A stretch of DNA of 64,000 nt from Xylanimonas ulmi (GTDB taxonomy: Bacteria; Actinomycetota; Actinomycetes; Actinomycetales; Cellulomonadaceae): positions 2,170,001-2,234,000 of the forward strand of contig NZ_SGWX01000001.1 in the NCBI RefSeq assembly GCF_004216535.1, written 5' to 3'. The translations under genes were made by a program, and so were the position numbers. Below, in pieces: positions 1 to 10,177 of the stretch (its first letter is position 1; each line of letters begins with the position of its first letter). The notes beneath the pieces were generated by a model, which had not been told where the DNA came from, did no database searches, and was given only the letters and a program-made list of their open reading frames with translations.

Positions 1-85
1 TGGAACCTCACCTCGTCCCCGCGGGCCTGGCGGGGGCGCGGCGCGCCGCCCGCCGAGTCCGCGTGGCCGGGGACGGGTGGGACAC

Positions 86-117
86 GGCGGCCCGGGCGCG
101 GGTGCGCCCGGGCCGCC
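86..117 (-). terminator. Hairpin terminator after the BMP lipoprotein gene
   Basis: A perfect 14-bp GC stem (86-99 with 104-117) closes a 4-nt loop. It lies 28 nt past the stop of the minus-strand lipoprotein gene. There is no clear U-tract, as is common in high-GC actinobacteria. Bases 1-85 show nothing else I can support. Confidence 0.7.
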
Positions 118-144
118 TGCTACGCCGTCGTCACGGCGCGGGGG

Positions 145-1248
145 TCACTTCGGCGAGTTCGGCGACTCGATGGTCAGGTCGCCCGAGATGATCTTCGCCT
201 TGAAGGCGTCGAGCTGCTCGGACACCTCGGCCGGGACCGCCGACTCGAAGTCGTGGAACGGAGCCAGGCCCACGCCCTCGTTCTCGAGGGTGCCGATGTA
301 CGGGTCGGGCGAGAAGTTGCCCTCGGACGCGGCCTTGATGACGTCGAAGACGGCCGGGCCGATCTGCTTCATCACCGAGGTCAGGATGATGTCGCCGTGG
401 TCCGTGGTCAGGAAGCCGTCCGAGTCGACCCAGATGATCTTCTTGCCCGCGTCGGACGCCGCGGCGGCCGCGCCCAGGCCCACGGGGCCCGCGACCGGCA
501 TGATGATGTCGGCGCCCTGGTCGATGAAGCCCTGGGCGAGGTTCTGGCCCAGCGGCACGTTCGAGAAGTCGCCCGTGAACGAGCCCTGCTGGGTGTCCTT
601 GTTCCAGCCGAGCAGCGTGACGTCCGCGTCGTTGTCCGTGTTGAACTGCTGGACGCCGTCGTAGAAGCCGTCCATGAACACCGACACCGACGGGATCTGC
701 ATGCCGCCGAACGTCGCGACGGTGCCGGTCTCGGTCATGCCCGCGGCCAGGTAGCCCGCGAGGAACGCGGCCTCGGCCGTGTTGAACAGGATCGGCTTGG
801 CGTTGGGGACGGTGACCGGGTTGAAGTCGTCGTCCGAGAAGGAGGAGTCGACCAGCGCGAACTTGACGTCGGGGTTCGCGTCGGCGGCAGCCTGGATCGG
901 GTCCTCGAGCTTGAAGCCCACGCCGATGATCAGGTCGCAGCCCTGCTGGATCATGTTGTCGATGTTCGGACCGAAGTCCGTGTCCGCCTGAGACTCGGCC
1001 TGACGGATCTGGATGCCGAGCTCGTCACGCGCCCGCGTCAGACCCTCGTGGCCGGACTGGTTGAAGGACTGGTCGTCGAAGCCGCCCTCGTCCGAGACCA
1101 TGCAGGCCACGAAGTCGGAGGCGGCGGTCGCGCCGTCGGTCGCACCCGTGGCGCCGTCGCCGGCGGTCTCCTCGGGTGCCTGTCCACACGCGCTGAGCAC
1201 GAGTGCCGCGACGCCCGCCAGCGCGGCGAGCCGGGTCGCTCTCTTCAC
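145..1248 (-). CDS. BMP-family ABC transporter substrate-binding lipoprotein
   Basis: This 367-residue protein is probably an extracytoplasmic lipoprotein that captures a solute, likely a nucleoside, for an ABC importer. The N-terminus MKRATRLAALAGVAALVLSAC is a lipoprotein signal peptide with the acylated Cys at about residue 21. The mature part has basic-membrane-protein (PnrA/Med) features, such as ACMVSDEGGFDDQSFNQ near the start and IIGVGFKLEDPIQAAA further in. The start is GTG at 1248 with purine-rich sequence upstream. The ATPase and permeases would be expected downstream, beyond the window edge. In other actinobacteria this gene sits near nucleoside salvage genes; the nucleoside substrate is inferred from family and context only. 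Confidence 0.88.
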   Translation of the reverse strand: MKRATRLAALAGVAALVLSACGQAPEETAGDGATGATDGATAASDFVACMVSDEGGFDDQSFNQSGHEGLTRARDELGIQIRQAESQADTDFGPNIDNMIQQGCDLIIGVGFKLEDPIQAAADANPDVKFALVDSSFSDDDFNPVTVPNAKPILFNTAEAAFLAGYLAAGMTETGTVATFGGMQIPSVSVFMDGFYDGVQQFNTDNDADVTLLGWNKDTQQGSFTGDFSNVPLGQNLAQGFIDQGADIIMPVAGPVGLGAAAAASDAGKKIIWVDSDGFLTTDHGDIILTSVMKQIGPAVFDVIKAASEGNFSPDPYIGTLENEGVGLAPFHDFESAVPAEVSEQLDAFKAKIISGDLTIESPNSPK

Positions 1249-1393
1249 CTTGATCTCCGTTTCGATCGGCGTCGACCGCGCAATGGGGGTGGGCGCGATC
1301 GGTGGGCGCGAGCCTAGTGGTGGTTCGGGGCGAACGCCCGGTTCGTCGCGCCTCGCACGCTCGGTTCGTGACCCAATCGCAACCCGCCGAGTG

Positions 1394-2602
1394 TCATTCG
1401 GCCTGCGCCAGCACTCCCGCCGCCAAACCCGCCAGCAGTCGGACCCCGACGCCGATGGCGCGCTCGTCGACCACCAGGTCCCCCTGGTGCAGGTCGTAGC
1501 GCCGCCCGCCCGGGGTCGCGGTGCCCAACCTCGCCATGGCGCCGGGCGCCTTGGTCAGGTACCAGGCGAAGTCCTCGCCGCCCAGCGACTGCTCGGTCAG
1601 GACCACACCCGCCGGCCCGACGACGGCGCGCGCCGCCGCCTCGAGCTCAGCGTTGACCGCCTCGTCGTTGTCCACCGGCGGCACCCCGCGCATGTGGTGC
1701 ACGCTCACGTCGACCTCGTAGGGCGCCACGACCTGCTCGACGGCGTCGTGCAGCACCTGCCCGGCCCGCTCCCACGCGCGCACGTCGAGGCAGCGCAGCG
1801 TCCCGGAGACGGTCCCGGTCGACGGGATGGCGTTGTGCACGTCGCCCGCGTGGACCGCGCCCCACGTGAGGTTGACTCCCGAGCGCGGGTCGAGCCGGCG
1901 GCCCAGCACGCCCGGCACCTGGGTGATGACCTGCCCGAGCGCGTAGACGACGTCGCCCGTCAGGTGCGGGCGCGAGGTGTGCCCGCCCGAGGACGAGACC
2001 GTGACCGTGACCGTGTCGGAGGCCGAGGTGATGGGGCCGATGCGCGTGCCGACCTGCCCGACGTCGAGCTTGGGCTCGGCGTGCACCGCGACGACGCGGT
2101 CGACCCCGTCGAGCGCGCCTTGCGACAGCACGTCGTGGGCGCCGCCCGGCTGGACCTCCTCGGCGGGTTGGAAGACCAGGCGCACCGGGCGGGCGAGCCG
2201 CCCGGCCGCGTGCAGCTTCGCGAGCACCAGTCCCGCGCCGAGCAGCACCGTGGTGTGCAGGTCATGACCGCATGCGTGGGCCACGTGCGCGACGGTCGAC
2301 TCCCAGGGGCAGCCGCAGCGGTCCTCGACCGGCAGCGCGTCCAGGTCGGCGCGCAGGGCCAGACGGGGCAGGGCCGCGCCCGCGTCGTCGTGCGTGGGAC
2401 CGATGTCGCACACCAGGCCCGTCACCAGCAGCGGACGCGGCGCCAGGCCCGCCTCGCGCAGCCGGTCGAGCACCATCGCCGTCGTGCGCACCTCGGCACG
2501 CGAGACCTCGGGGTGTGCGTGCAGGTCGCGGCGGAATGCGACCAGCTCGTCGTCGAGCGCCGCGGCCAGGTCGGCGATCGACTCGCGCAGCGCGATCGTC
2601 AC
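1394..2602 (-). CDS. M20-family amidohydrolase (N-acyl-amino-acid or hippurate hydrolase type)
   Basis: A 402-residue cytoplasmic metallohydrolase of the M20D peptidase/amidohydrolase group, which removes acyl groups from amino acids. The visible metal-ligand motifs are CGHDLHTTVLLGAG, QPAEEVQPGGA and a late GGEDFAWYL. The N-terminal HAHPEVSRAE stretch is also typical. Family length is about 390-410 residues, so the gene is full length. The GTG start at 2602 overlaps the stop of the upstream guanylyltransferase gene by 4 nt (GTGA), implying translational coupling. The BMP lipoprotein gene follows 145 nt later. The true substrate cannot be read from the sequence. Confidence 0.9.
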   Translation of the reverse strand: MTIALRESIADLAAALDDELVAFRRDLHAHPEVSRAEVRTTAMVLDRLREAGLAPRPLLVTGLVCDIGPTHDDAGAALPRLALRADLDALPVEDRCGCPWESTVAHVAHACGHDLHTTVLLGAGLVLAKLHAAGRLARPVRLVFQPAEEVQPGGAHDVLSQGALDGVDRVVAVHAEPKLDVGQVGTRIGPITSASDTVTVTVSSSGGHTSRPHLTGDVVYALGQVITQVPGVLGRRLDPRSGVNLTWGAVHAGDVHNAIPSTGTVSGTLRCLDVRAWERAGQVLHDAVEQVVAPYEVDVSVHHMRGVPPVDNDEAVNAELEAAARAVVGPAGVVLTEQSLGGEDFAWYLTKAPGAMARLGTATPGGRRYDLHQGDLVVDERAIGVGVRLLAGLAAGVLAQAE

Positions 2603-3720
2603 AGCAGGTCGTCCAGCCCGCGCTCGCGCACGGCGTCGACGACGGACTTGACCTGCTGCGCGCGCGAGCGCGTGGTCACCAGCAGCGCGTCGGGCGTGTC
2701 GACCACGACGAGGTCGTCGACGCCCAGCAGCGTCACCACGCGACCCGACGCGGGCACGACGACGTTGCCCCCCGTCTCGATGCGCACGACGTCGCCCGCC
2801 ACGCCCACGACCTTGTCGCCCGCGTCGTCGACGCTCGGCAGCAGCGCGGCGAGCGAGTTGAAGTCGCCGACGTCGTCCCAGCCGAACGTGCCCGGCACGA
2901 CGGCGACGCCGCCCGCCGCGGCGACCGGCTCGGCGACCGCGTGGTCGATGGCGATCTTCTCCAGACCGGGCCAGACCCGGTCCATGACCTCGTCCCGAGC
3001 CGGGGTGTCCCAGGCCGCCGCGATCTCCCGCAGGCCCGCGTGCAGCTGCGGCCGCTGCTGGGCCAGGTGCCCGAGCAGCACCGACGTGCGCGCCACGAAG
3101 ATGCCGGCGTTCCAGCGGTACTCGCCCGAGGCGAGGTACTCGCGCGCGGTCGCCGCGTCGGGCTTCTCTGTGAAGCCGCGCGCGTGCAGCGCGCTGGGGG
3201 CGGCGTCGAGCGCGAGCGGCTCGCCGCTGCGCACGTAGCCGAACGCGACCGACGGGCGCGAGGCGGCGATGCCGATGGTCACGACGTACCCGGCGCGCGC
3301 GGCCACGACGGCCTCGCGCACGGCCTGCTCGAACGCGCTCTGGCCCGAGACCACCTGGTCGGCGGCGAACGACCCGACGACGACGTCGCCGTGACGCTGT
3401 TCGAGCACCGCCGCCGCCAGGCCGATGGCCGCCATGGAGTCGCGCGGCAGCGGCTCGGCGAGCACCGCGTCCTGCGCCATCGCGGGCAGCTGCTCACGGC
3501 ACGCCGCGACGTGGCGCTGACCGGTCACGAGCACCACGCCGTCGGCGCCGGCGACGGGCGTCAGGCGGTCGACGGTCGCCTGCAGCAGGCTGCGCCCCGA
3601 GCCCGTCAGGTCGTGCAGGAACTTGGGCGACGCCTGACGCGACAGGGGCCACAGGCGGGTGCCGGCGCCGCCTGCGGGAACGATCGCGTAGAAGTCGTCG
3701 ATGACGGCGCTCGTGGTCAT
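2599..3720 (-). CDS. manC: Mannose-1-phosphate guanylyltransferase
   Basis: Makes GDP-mannose from mannose-1-phosphate and GTP, for mannosylated lipids, glycans and glycoproteins. The N-terminus carries the nucleotidyltransferase signature VPAGGAGTRLWPLSR, followed by FTEKPD and GYVRSGEP. At 373 residues it matches the short actinobacterial form without a fused isomerase domain. I start it at ATG 3720 (MTTSAVIDDFYAIVPAGG); an extension to 3858 would add 46 residues with no family counterpart. Its stop overlaps the amidohydrolase start. It is divergent from sdhC. Confidence 0.92.
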   Translation of the reverse strand: MTTSAVIDDFYAIVPAGGAGTRLWPLSRQASPKFLHDLTGSGRSLLQATVDRLTPVAGADGVVLVTGQRHVAACREQLPAMAQDAVLAEPLPRDSMAAIGLAAAVLEQRHGDVVVGSFAADQVVSGQSAFEQAVREAVVAARAGYVVTIGIAASRPSVAFGYVRSGEPLALDAAPSALHARGFTEKPDAATAREYLASGEYRWNAGIFVARTSVLLGHLAQQRPQLHAGLREIAAAWDTPARDEVMDRVWPGLEKIAIDHAVAEPVAAAGGVAVVPGTFGWDDVGDFNSLAALLPSVDDAGDKVVGVAGDVVRIETGGNVVVPASGRVVTLLGVDDLVVVDTPDALLVTTRSRAQQVKSVVDAVRERGLDDLL

Positions 3721-4026
3721 GCAGGCAGCATAGTGACGCGCGCACGAGTCGACCCGGACCACGGCAGGCCACGGCGCTTCCGCTCCGCGCGGCACGCGCG
3801 GTCCGGGTGAGGTGACGAGTTCCCCGAGGCGCGACATCAAGGGTGTGGGAAGAGTCACAAATGGGGCGTCCTGCGCCGGTGCGGGGGCGACGCCCGCTGA
3901 GAGCGCCGACCCGAAGTCACTACAGTGACTGTGACGGTCAGCACCGAGGCCACGTCGCGGCCTGAGGGAGCCGGCCGTGGCTGTTCAGCCCGGAAAACCG
4001 AACGACATTGACCGGAGGCTCCTCCC
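3721..4026. promoter_or_regulatory. Divergent manC/sdhC intergenic region with a palindromic candidate operator
   Basis: These 306 nt separate the divergent manC and sdhCDAB genes and must hold both promoters. The clearest element is the inverted repeat AGTCACT-ac-AGTGACT at 3915-3930, about 100 nt upstream of sdhC, followed by a related TGTGACGGTCA. A Shine-Dalgarno GGAGG near 4013-4017 serves sdhC. The palindrome resembles a dimeric regulator site of CRP or GntR type; the regulator is not identifiable. I see no other gene here. Confidence 0.45.
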
Positions 4027-4410
4027 GTGCCTGACGCACCCGGCGGCACGCTCTACCGCGGCCGCGAAGGCATGTGGTCGTGGGTCGCGCACCGCGTGAC
4101 CGGCGTCCTCATCTTCTTCTTCCTGCTCGTGCACGTGCTCGACACCGCGCTCGTGCGCGTGTCCCCCGAGGCCTACAACATGATCATCGGCACCTACCGC
4201 CACTGGATCATGGGCCTGGGCGAGGCCGGCCTGGTGGCCGCCGTGGTGCTCCACGCTTTCAACGGCGTGCGGATCATCCTCGTGGACTTCTGGGCCAAGG
4301 GCCCCCGGTACCAGCGCGTGATGCTCTACGTCGCGCTCGGGCTCTTCGTGGTGGTCATGGCGGGCTTCCTGCCGCGGCACCTCATGAACGTCTTCGGAGG
4401 TGGGAACTGA
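4027..4410 (+). CDS. sdhC: Succinate dehydrogenase cytochrome b556 subunit
   Basis: Membrane anchor of complex II, which passes electrons from succinate to the quinone pool. The 127 residues contain three transmembrane helices. SWVAHRVTGVLIFF is the SdhC signature, and VVLHAFNGVRIILVD holds the likely haem-ligand histidine. The start is GTG at 4027, behind a good GGAGG with about 9 nt spacing; no internal start keeps the GMWSWVAHR motif as well placed. The stop overlaps the sdhD start (TGATG). It is the first gene of sdhCDAB. Confidence 0.95.
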   Translation: MPDAPGGTLYRGREGMWSWVAHRVTGVLIFFFLLVHVLDTALVRVSPEAYNMIIGTYRHWIMGLGEAGLVAAVVLHAFNGVRIILVDFWAKGPRYQRVMLYVALGLFVVVMAGFLPRHLMNVFGGGN

Positions 4411-4862
4411 TGAGCTCGCCCGTGATCGACTCCCCGCGCAGCCCGTACGCGCGCCAGAGGACGACGCGCTCGAACTTCGAGCTGTACGGGTGGATCTTCA
4501 TGCGCGCCTCGGGCGTGCTGCTCCTCGTGCTGATCTTCGGCCACCTGTTCGTCAACCTCATGACGGGCCACGGCGTCCACTCGATCGACTTCGCGTTCGT
4601 CGGCGGCAAGTGGTCCAACCCGTTCTGGCAGATCTGGGACCTGTTGATGCTGTGGCTCGCCATGCTGCACGGCACCAACGGGGTGCGCACCGTCATCAAC
4701 GACTACGCGTCCAAGGACGGCACGCGGCTTGTGCTCAAGGCGCTGCTGTACTTCGCCTGCGTCGTGGTCGTCGTGCTCGGCACGCTCGTGATCTTCACGT
4801 TCAACCCGTGCCCGCCCGACGCCCCGGCGGACCTGCTGCCGTCGCTGTGCTTCCCGAGCTGA
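4410..4862 (+). CDS. sdhD: Succinate dehydrogenase hydrophobic membrane anchor subunit
   Basis: Second membrane subunit of succinate:quinone oxidoreductase, 150 residues with three predicted transmembrane helices. [18 protein letters not shown] and the following FGHLFVNL fit the SdhD family and its haem/quinone site. The ATG at 4410 shares one base with the sdhC stop codon, so the two are translationally coupled. SdhA follows 13 nt after the stop, with a GAGG upstream. Confidence 0.94.
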   Translation: MSSPVIDSPRSPYARQRTTRSNFELYGWIFMRASGVLLLVLIFGHLFVNLMTGHGVHSIDFAFVGGKWSNPFWQIWDLLMLWLAMLHGTNGVRTVINDYASKDGTRLVLKALLYFACVVVVVLGTLVIFTFNPCPPDAPADLLPSLCFPS

Positions 4863-4875
4863 GACCGAGGACCGA

Positions 4876-6714
4876 ATGATGCAGACACACCAGTACGACG
4901 TCGTCATCGTCGGCGCGGGCGGCGCGGGCATGCGCGCGGCGCTCGAAGCCTCGAAGGACGCGCGCACCGCCGTCATCTCCAAGCTGTACCCGACCCGCTC
5001 CCACACGGGCGCGGCCCAGGGCGGCATGGCCGCCGCGCTGGCCAACGTCGAGGACGACAACTGGGAGTGGCACACCTTCGACACCGTCAAGGGCGGTGAC
5101 TACCTGGTCGACCAGGACGCCGCCGAGATCCTGGCGAAGGAGGCCATCGACGCCGTCCTCGACCTGGAGAAGATGGGCCTGCCGTTCAACCGCACGCCCG
5201 AGGGCCGCATCGACCAGCGCCGCTTCGGCGGGCACACGCGCTCGCACGGCGAGGCCGCCGTGCGCCGCGCCTGCTACGCGGCCGACCGCACGGGCCACAT
5301 GATCCTGCAGACGCTCTACCAGAACTGCGTCAAGCAGAACGTCGAGTTCTACAACGAGTTCTACGTGCTCGACCTGCTGACCGACCACGACCTGACCACC
5401 GAGGAGCTGCCCGACGGCGCCGAGGTCAACGCGACGGGCGTGGTGGCCTACGACCTGGCCACAGGCGAGATCCACGTCTTCCAGGCCAAGGCGATCATCT
5501 TCGCCACGGGCGGCGCCGGGAAGATCTTCAAGACGACGTCCAACGCCCACACCCTGACCGGTGACGGCATGGCGCTGGCCTACCGCCGCGGGCTGCCGCT
5601 GGAGGACATGGAGTTCTTCCAGTTCCACCCCACAGGCCTGGCGGGCCTGGGCATCCTGCTGTCCGAGGCGGCCCGCGGCGAGGGCGGCATCCTGCGCAAC
5701 GCCGACGGCGAGCGCTTCATGGAGCGCTACGCGCCGACCATCAAGGACCTGGCGCCGCGCGACATCGTCGCCCGGTCGATGGCCAACGAGGTGCGCGAGG
5801 GACGCGGCGCGGGACCGAACAAGGACTACGTGCTGCTCGACCTGACCCACCTGGAGCCGGCGCACATCGACGCCAAGCTCCCTGACATCACCGAGTTCGC
5901 GCGCACGTACCTGGGCGTCGAGCCCTACACCGAGCCGGTGCCCGTGTACCCGACGGCGCACTACGCGATGGGCGGTGTGCCCACCAACCTGCTGGGTGAG
6001 GTGCTGCGCGACGGCCACAACGTCGTCAAGGGCCTGTACGCCGCGGGCGAGGTCGCGTGCGTGTCGGTGCACGGCTCCAACCGCCTGGGCACCAACTCGC
6101 TGCTCGACATCAACGTGTTCGGCAAGCGCTCCGGGCGCGCGGCGGCCGCGTACGCCAAGACCGTCGAGGCGCACCTGCCGCTGCCCGAGGATCCGACGGC
6201 CGAGGTCGTCGCGCAGTTGGAGGAGATGCGCTCGCGGCCCGACGGCGAGCGCGTCGCGGACCTGCGCCGCACGCTGCAGGAGACCATGGACGCCAACGCC
6301 CAGGTGTTCCGCACGGGCGAGTCGCTCACCGAGGCCATCACCGTCATCAAGGACCTGCAGAAGCGTTACCGCAACGTCTCGGTCCAGGACAAGGGCAGGC
6401 TCTTCAACACCGACCTGCTTGAGGCGATCGAGCTGGGCTTCCTGCTCGACATCGCCGAGGTCACGGTGCTCGCGGCGCTCAACCGCAAGGAGTCGCGCGG
6501 CGGGCACTACCGCGAGGACTTCCCCACCCGCGATGACGTCAACTACATGAAGCACACGATGGCCTACCGCCGTCCGCCGGCGGCCTCCGACGTCGCCGAC
6601 GGGCACATCGAGGGCTTCTTCGACCACGTCGAGAACCTCGACGGCTACAAGGTCGTGCTGGGCTCCAAGCCCGTGACCCAGACCCGCTACGAGCCGATGG
6701 AGCGGAAGTACTGA
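4876..6714 (+). CDS. sdhA: Succinate dehydrogenase flavoprotein subunit
   Basis: Catalytic FAD subunit that oxidises succinate to fumarate in the TCA cycle, on the cytoplasmic face of the membrane. The 612 residues show the FAD-binding [15 protein letters not shown], the covalent-FAD region [17 protein letters not shown], substrate-site [17 protein letters not shown], and [13 protein letters not shown] near the second FAD segment. Length matches the roughly 580-615 residue family, so it is intact. It starts at ATG 4876 ([10 protein letters not shown]) and overlaps sdhB by one base. Confidence 0.97.
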   Translation: MMQTHQYDVVIVGAGGAGMRAALEASKDARTAVISKLYPTRSHTGAAQGGMAAALANVEDDNWEWHTFDTVKGGDYLVDQDAAEILAKEAIDAVLDLEKMGLPFNRTPEGRIDQRRFGGHTRSHGEAAVRRACYAADRTGHMILQTLYQNCVKQNVEFYNEFYVLDLLTDHDLTTEELPDGAEVNATGVVAYDLATGEIHVFQAKAIIFATGGAGKIFKTTSNAHTLTGDGMALAYRRGLPLEDMEFFQFHPTGLAGLGILLSEAARGEGGILRNADGERFMERYAPTIKDLAPRDIVARSMANEVREGRGAGPNKDYVLLDLTHLEPAHIDAKLPDITEFARTYLGVEPYTEPVPVYPTAHYAMGGVPTNLLGEVLRDGHNVVKGLYAAGEVACVSVHGSNRLGTNSLLDINVFGKRSGRAAAAYAKTVEAHLPLPEDPTAEVVAQLEEMRSRPDGERVADLRRTLQETMDANAQVFRTGESLTEAITVIKDLQKRYRNVSVQDKGRLFNTDLLEAIELGFLLDIAEVTVLAALNRKESRGGHYREDFPTRDDVNYMKHTMAYRRPPAASDVADGHIEGFFDHVENLDGYKVVLGSKPVTQTRYEPMERKY

Positions 6715-7466
6715 TGACTGCTGTCGCCGAAGCCCCCGCGAAGGTGGGCGAGGTCCCCTCGTTCACCGTCACGCTCAAGATCCGCCGGTTCAACCCGGAG
6801 GTCAGCGCAGAGCCCATCTGGCAAGAGTTCCAGGTCGAGGCCCACGGCACCGACCGCATTCTCGACGCGCTGCACAAGGTCAAGTGGGAGCAGGACGGGT
6901 CGCTGACCTTCCGCCGCTCATGCGCGCACGGCATCTGCGGCTCGGATGCGATGCGGATCAACGGCCGCAACCGGCTCGCGTGCAAGACGCTGCTCAAGGA
7001 CGTCAACCCCGACAAGCCCATCACGGTCGAGCCCATCAAGGGCCTGCCCGTGGTCAAGGACCTCGTGGTGGACATGGAGCCGTTCTTCGCCTCCTACCGC
7101 GAGGTCATGCCGTTCCTCATCACCTCGGGCAACGAGCCGACGCGTGAGCGGCTGCAGTCGGCCGCCGACCACGCCAAGTTCGACGACACCACCAAGTGCA
7201 TTCTGTGCGCCGCGTGCACGTCGTCGTGCCCCGTGTTCTGGACCGACGGCCAGTACTTCGGGCCCGCCGCGATCGTCAACGCGCACCGGTTCATCTTCGA
7301 CAGCCGCGACGAGGGCGGCCAGCAGCGCCTGGACATCCTCAACGACAAGGAGGGCGTGTGGCGCTGCCGCACGACCTTCAACTGCACCGACGCGTGCCCG
7401 CGCGGCATCCAGGTCACCAAGGCGATCCAGGAGGTCAAGCAGGCGATGATCCGCCGCGCCTTCTGA
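6714..7466 (+). CDS. sdhB: Succinate dehydrogenase iron-sulfur subunit
   Basis: Carries electrons from SdhA FAD to quinone through three Fe-S clusters. Seen in order: SCAHGICGSDAMRINGRN plus LACKTLL for the [2Fe-2S] cluster, CILCAACTSSCPVFW for the first cubane, and CRTTFNCTDACPRGI for the remaining cluster. The 250 residues are full length. It is the last gene of sdhCDAB; transcription probably ends in the repeat-derived hairpin just downstream. Confidence 0.97.
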   Translation: MTAVAEAPAKVGEVPSFTVTLKIRRFNPEVSAEPIWQEFQVEAHGTDRILDALHKVKWEQDGSLTFRRSCAHGICGSDAMRINGRNRLACKTLLKDVNPDKPITVEPIKGLPVVKDLVVDMEPFFASYREVMPFLITSGNEPTRERLQSAADHAKFDDTTKCILCAACTSSCPVFWTDGQYFGPAAIVNAHRFIFDSRDEGGQQRLDILNDKEGVWRCRTTFNCTDACPRGIQVTKAIQEVKQAMIRRAF

Positions 7467-7482
7467 CGCGCGGACCCACCCG

Positions 7483-7609
7483 CTGGTTGAGCCTGTCGAA
7501 CCAGGCCCCCGCCCCACCCGCTGGTTGAGCCTGTCGAAACCAAGCCCCGACGCGGGGTGGTTTCGACAGGCTCAACCAGCGATTGCGCGTTTCGACGGGC
7601 TCAACCAGC
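7483..7609. repeat. Block 1 of the GGTTGAGCCTGTCGAAACC repeat family, forming a convergent-gene hairpin
   Basis: Four copies of a roughly 20-bp element lie between the convergent sdhB and BrkB-family genes. Two are direct (7483-7504 and 7521-7542) and two inverted (7558-7579 and the degenerate 7589-7609). The inner pair is a perfect 24-bp inverted repeat, with an additional CCCCG/CGGGG stem inside, so RNA from either strand would form a strong hairpin. The last copy contains the stop codon of the BrkB-family gene. A bidirectional terminator role is inferred. Confidence 0.85.
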
Positions 7610-8482
7610 GTCGGCGTCGAGCCGCGGCGGGTCGTGCATCCACGCGCACACCAGCAGCAGCATGCGCGCGAGGAAGTTGACCAGCACCAGGATGGTCACG
7701 ATCGCCGCGAAGGGCGCGAGCAGGGCGTTGCGCCCGGCCGAGCCGACGACGAGCGAGGTGCCCGCCCAGCGCAGCGCCCCCGCCACCGCCCCGACGGCCA
7801 GGCACCCGAGCACCAGGTCCCGTCGGCCCGGCCGCGCCCCGCCGAGCAGCACCACGATCCCGGCCACGACGAGCGCGTCGAGCACGATCCCGACAGCGGC
7901 GCCGCCCACGCGCACCACCCAGGCGGCGGCCTCGCTTCCGCCGAGCAGCGACTCGACGACCTCGCCCACCGAGTGCGCGGCGATCGACGCCGCGGCCGAG
8001 ACGAGCACCCCGACGCCGAGCAGCACGAACCCGACCAGTTGCCACAGCCGAGCGACGACGGCGTTGCCCTGGGTCGGGGGAATGTCGAACACGGCCCGCA
8101 CCGACGTGCGCAGCGCGCCCATGACCCCCAGCGCCGACAGCAGCAGGACGACGGCGGCGACCACCGTCGTCCAGGCCGAGCCCCCGTGGAGGATCAGGTC
8201 GTCTGGGGAGACCAGGTCGCCCGGCCCCGTGCCGACCAGCCCGGGCACCCAGGTGTCCATCTGGTCGAGCACCGCCCCGCGCCACTGCGCGTTCGAGCCG
8301 AGCGACGCGGAGAACACCGACCACCCGATCGTCAGCGCCGCGAACAGGGAGAACAGGGCCGAGTATGCGACACCGCCGCACAACTGGGCCCCGTTGCGCG
8401 CCCCGTACCAGGCGAGCGAGCGGCCCGGGCGTGAGCTCTTCCACCAGTCGACCGCCCTGGTCACCGCAGCGGGGAGCATCAC
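7601..8482 (-). CDS. YihY/BrkB-family inner-membrane protein
   Basis: A 293-residue polytopic membrane protein of the YihY/BrkB (formerly ribonuclease BN-like) family, whose molecular function is unsettled. The N-terminal WWKSSRPGRSLAWYGARNGAQLCGGVAYSALFSLF matches the family start, and about six hydrophobic helices follow, for example TVVAAVVLLLSALGVMGAL and AAAWVVRVGGAAVGIVLDALVVAGIVVLL. The TGA stop at 7601-7603 lies inside a dispersed repeat copy, so repeat insertion probably reset the C-terminus. It is convergent with sdhB. Confidence 0.88.
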   Translation of the reverse strand: MMLPAAVTRAVDWWKSSRPGRSLAWYGARNGAQLCGGVAYSALFSLFAALTIGWSVFSASLGSNAQWRGAVLDQMDTWVPGLVGTGPGDLVSPDDLILHGGSAWTTVVAAVVLLLSALGVMGALRTSVRAVFDIPPTQGNAVVARLWQLVGFVLLGVGVLVSAAASIAAHSVGEVVESLLGGSEAAAWVVRVGGAAVGIVLDALVVAGIVVLLGGARPGRRDLVLGCLAVGAVAGALRWAGTSLVVGSAGRNALLAPFAAIVTILVLVNFLARMLLLVCAWMHDPPRLDADAG

Positions 8483-8503
8483 CCCACCGACCCTAGGCAG
8501 CGC

Positions 8504-9046
8504 CTAGGCGTCGCGCAGGTCGAACCGGCGCTGGGGGCGCCACACGCCGTCGTCGCCGTGCTCGTACAGGTGCAGCGCGGTCACGTCGAACGCGGCGTCG
8601 AAACCGGTCATCCGCTCGAACGCCCGGTCGAGCGCGTCATCGGGCACCTCGTGCGCGACGGTCACGTGCGGGTGGTAGTTGAACCGCGAATCCTGGGCCA
8701 GCACGCCGGAGCGCGCGGCCTGCTCCAGCTGCTCGCATTCGGCGATGCCCTCGACCACGTTGATGAACACCACCGGCGAGACGGGCCGGAAGGTGCCCGA
8801 TCCGCGCAGGTGCAGGCGGAAGGTCGGCGTCTCGCCCGCGACCTTCTCCAAGTGCTCGCACACGGCGGGCATGACGGCCTGGTCGACGACCGTCGGGCCC
8901 ACCACGGTGATGTGCGGCGGGATGGTGTCCGCGTGGCAGTCGCCGAAGCTGCGGCGCGCCTGCGCGAGCTGGGCGGCCCACGGCTCGGGCACCGCGATGG
9001 AGATGCCGATCCGCGCCTGCGCGGAGGTTCGCTCAGGAAGGTGCAC
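8504..9046 (-). CDS. 2'-5' RNA ligase/2H phosphoesterase family protein
   Basis: A 180-residue cytoplasmic protein with the two HxT motifs of the 2H phosphoesterase superfamily: PPHITVVGPT near residue 45 and YHPHVTVAHE in the C-terminal half. Members act on 2',5' or cyclic phosphodiester bonds in RNA or nucleotides. Both catalytic histidine motifs are intact. The exact substrate is unknown. It lies 9 nt after trpS on the same strand, so the two are probably co-transcribed, an arrangement that hints at RNA metabolism without proving it. Confidence 0.85.
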   Translation of the reverse strand: MHLPERTSAQARIGISIAVPEPWAAQLAQARRSFGDCHADTIPPHITVVGPTVVDQAVMPAVCEHLEKVAGETPTFRLHLRGSGTFRPVSPVVFINVVEGIAECEQLEQAARSGVLAQDSRFNYHPHVTVAHEVPDDALDRAFERMTGFDAAFDVTALHLYEHGDDGVWRPQRRFDLRDA

Positions 9047-9055
9047 GCCGGCTCC

Positions 9056-10120
<1,065 letters not shown>

Positions 10121-10177
10121 TCACGCGTGCTGACCGAAACGCGGACCGGGTCGGGCGTCGCGCTCAGGTGGCGTCGC

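Noticed and set aside
4801-6627. 608-residue open frame on the minus strand opposite sdhA
   Set aside because: It is the low-complexity mirror of sdhA codon bias, with no family motif; sdhA is certain.
7483-7609. Insertion sequence ends
   Set aside because: No transposase frame or target-site duplication lies between the copies; the elements are only about 20 bp each.
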